A DNA stretch of 6,774 nucleotides from the NCBI GenBank assembly GCA_002278985.1, contig NCJP01000129.1, positions 1 to 6,774 on the forward strand, written 5' to 3'. The position numbers and the translations under genes are program-made. Positions within the stretch are counted from its first letter, which is position 1. Each line of letters opens with the position of its first letter. Below the pieces are notes generated by a model. The model was not told the DNA's origin, did no database searches, and worked only from the letters and a program-made list of their open reading frames with translations. Positions 6,144 to 6,774 of this stretch are shown piece after piece. This stretch comes from Erythrobacter sp. 34-65-8. GTDB taxonomy: Bacteria; Pseudomonadota; Alphaproteobacteria; Sphingomonadales; Sphingomonadaceae.

Positions 6144-6248
6144 GCCCGGCGGCATCCGGCCCCGGGCGGAAAACGGCCCTCTTGCCCCGTTTGGCCGAGC
6201 AATGGTGCTCGGAGACGGAGAAAGACCCCGGATAAACCGGTGGCCGGT
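6144..6248 (+). promoter_or_regulatory. Structured 5' leader of rpsA
   Basis: The 227-bp gap between cmk and rpsA contains no gene but several hairpins. Stem 1 is GCCCGG (6144-6149) with CCGGGC (6162-6167). Stem 2 is a perfect 7-bp stem, CCGAGCA (6195-6201) with TGCTCGG (6206-6212), loop ATGG. Stem 3 is either CCGG 6228-6231 with 6237-6240, or ACCGG 6236-6240 with CCGGT 6244-6248; the two exclude each other. None is followed by a T run, so these are not terminators. In E. coli, S1 represses its own translation by binding a folded rpsA leader; a similar role here is inferred from position only. Confidence 0.45.
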
Positions 6249-6276
6249 AGCAAACGTGAACAGGATACCTGCATTT

Positions 6277-6774
6277 ATGGCGAGTACTGCCAACCCCACC
6301 CGCGCCGACTTTGAAGCAATGCTCAACGAGCAGCTCGGCGGCGCCGGCGAAGACGGCTTCGAAGGCCGCGTCGTCAAGGGCACCGTTACCGCGATCGAGA
6401 ACGGCTTTGCCATCATCGACGTCGGCCTCAAGAGCGAAGGCCGCATCGATCTCAAGGAATTTGCCCGCGGCGAGGACGAGCACGGCCTGGCCGTCGACTC
6501 GGAAGTCGAAGTGTTCGTCGACCGCGTCGAGAACGCTGACGGCGAAGCCATGCTCAGCCGCGACCGCGCCCGCCGCGAAGCCGCCTGGGACAAGCTGGAA
6601 AGCGAATTCGGCGAAGGCAAGCGCGTCGAAGGCCGCATCTTTGGCCGCGTCAAGGGCGGCTTCACCGTCGACCTCGACGGTGCCGTTGCCTTCCTCCCCG
6701 GTAGCCAGGTCGATATCCGCCCCGTGCGCGATGTCACCCCGCTGATGGAAGTGCCGCAGCCGTTCATGGTGCTG
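6277..6774 (+). CDS. rpsA: 30S ribosomal protein S1, partial (C-terminus off the right edge)
   Basis: S1 binds mRNA on the 30S platform and promotes initiation on structured or weakly ribosome-binding messages. The first 166 codons are present and open to the window end. After an N-terminal segment MASTANPTRADFEAMLNEQ, the first S1 (OB-fold) domain spans about residues 29-98 (RVVKGTVTAIENGFAIIDVGLKSEG, then VEVFVDRVENADGEAMLSRDRA). A second begins near 113 (GKRVEGRIFGRVKGGFTVDLDGAVAFLP). The full protein normally has six such domains. I chose ATG 6277 because it gives the usual N-terminus, with AGGA (6262-6265) 11 bases upstream. The same frame is open back through an ATG at 6202, which would add 25 residues, but that codon sits in a hairpin loop without a ribosome-binding site. 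The gene has a long leader of its own after cmk. Confidence 0.96.
   Translation, partial: MASTANPTRADFEAMLNEQLGGAGEDGFEGRVVKGTVTAIENGFAIIDVGLKSEGRIDLKEFARGEDEHGLAVDSEVEVFVDRVENADGEAMLSRDRARREAAWDKLESEFGEGKRVEGRIFGRVKGGFTVDLDGAVAFLPGSQVDIRPVRDVTPLMEVPQPFMVL

Noticed and set aside
6202..6276. Upstream ATG at 6202 as the true rpsA start
   Set aside because: It lies in the loop of a 7-bp hairpin, lacks a ribosome-binding site, and the added 25 residues do not resemble S1 N-termini; ATG 6277 gives the usual one.
5862..6767. 301-codon minus-strand open frame across cmk and rpsA
   Set aside because: Ser/Arg/Pro-rich shadow spanning two certain plus-strand genes and the rpsA leader.

Overview
The window is ordinary high-GC chromosomal core sequence, most like an alphaproteobacterium of the order Sphingomonadales (Erythrobacteraceae or Novosphingobium-like). 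The assignment rests on gene order, on protein sequence (a class II EPSP synthase, an FYDLN_acid zinc-ribbon protein, a CBU_0592-type small membrane protein before cmk, an S16 with a long Ala/Glu tail) and on GC-rich codon use. No phage, plasmid, CRISPR or defence genes are visible.

Left half, minus strand (about 1-3218): reading leftwards, a tRNA-Ala(GGC) gene with a candidate promoter and a strong rho-independent terminator is followed by ffh, rpsP, rimM and trmD. This is the classic cluster for protein targeting, ribosome assembly and tRNA modification. Spacings are tight: 33 bp between ffh and rpsP, 8 bp between rpsP and rimM, and an ATGA overlap between rimM and trmD. trmD runs off the left edge. 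It carries a striking in-frame insertion of a 97-bp double-palindromic repeat (204-300), which adds a Pro/Gly-rich loop to an essential enzyme.

Middle (3331-3821): a small acidic zinc-ribbon protein of the FYDLN_acid type lies on the minus strand. It is divergent from aroA, with a 170-bp intergenic region holding only weak promoter-like and inverted-repeat signals.

Right half, plus strand (3822-6774): aroA, a small three-helix membrane protein, cmk, then rpsA (5' part only). The first three are chained by stop/start overlaps (TGATG, ATGA). aroA appears to carry a frameshift around 5106-5112. The conserved C-terminal motif IATSFP continues in another frame and ends at the expected stop at 5161-5163. 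Read literally, aroA instead runs on into the membrane-protein gene as an artificial fusion. rpsA has its own 227-bp upstream region with a weak promoter candidate and several good hairpins, a plausible site for S1 autoregulation.

No wholly new system is evident. The points most worth following are the palindromic element inside trmD, the aroA frameshift or fusion, and the structured rpsA leader.
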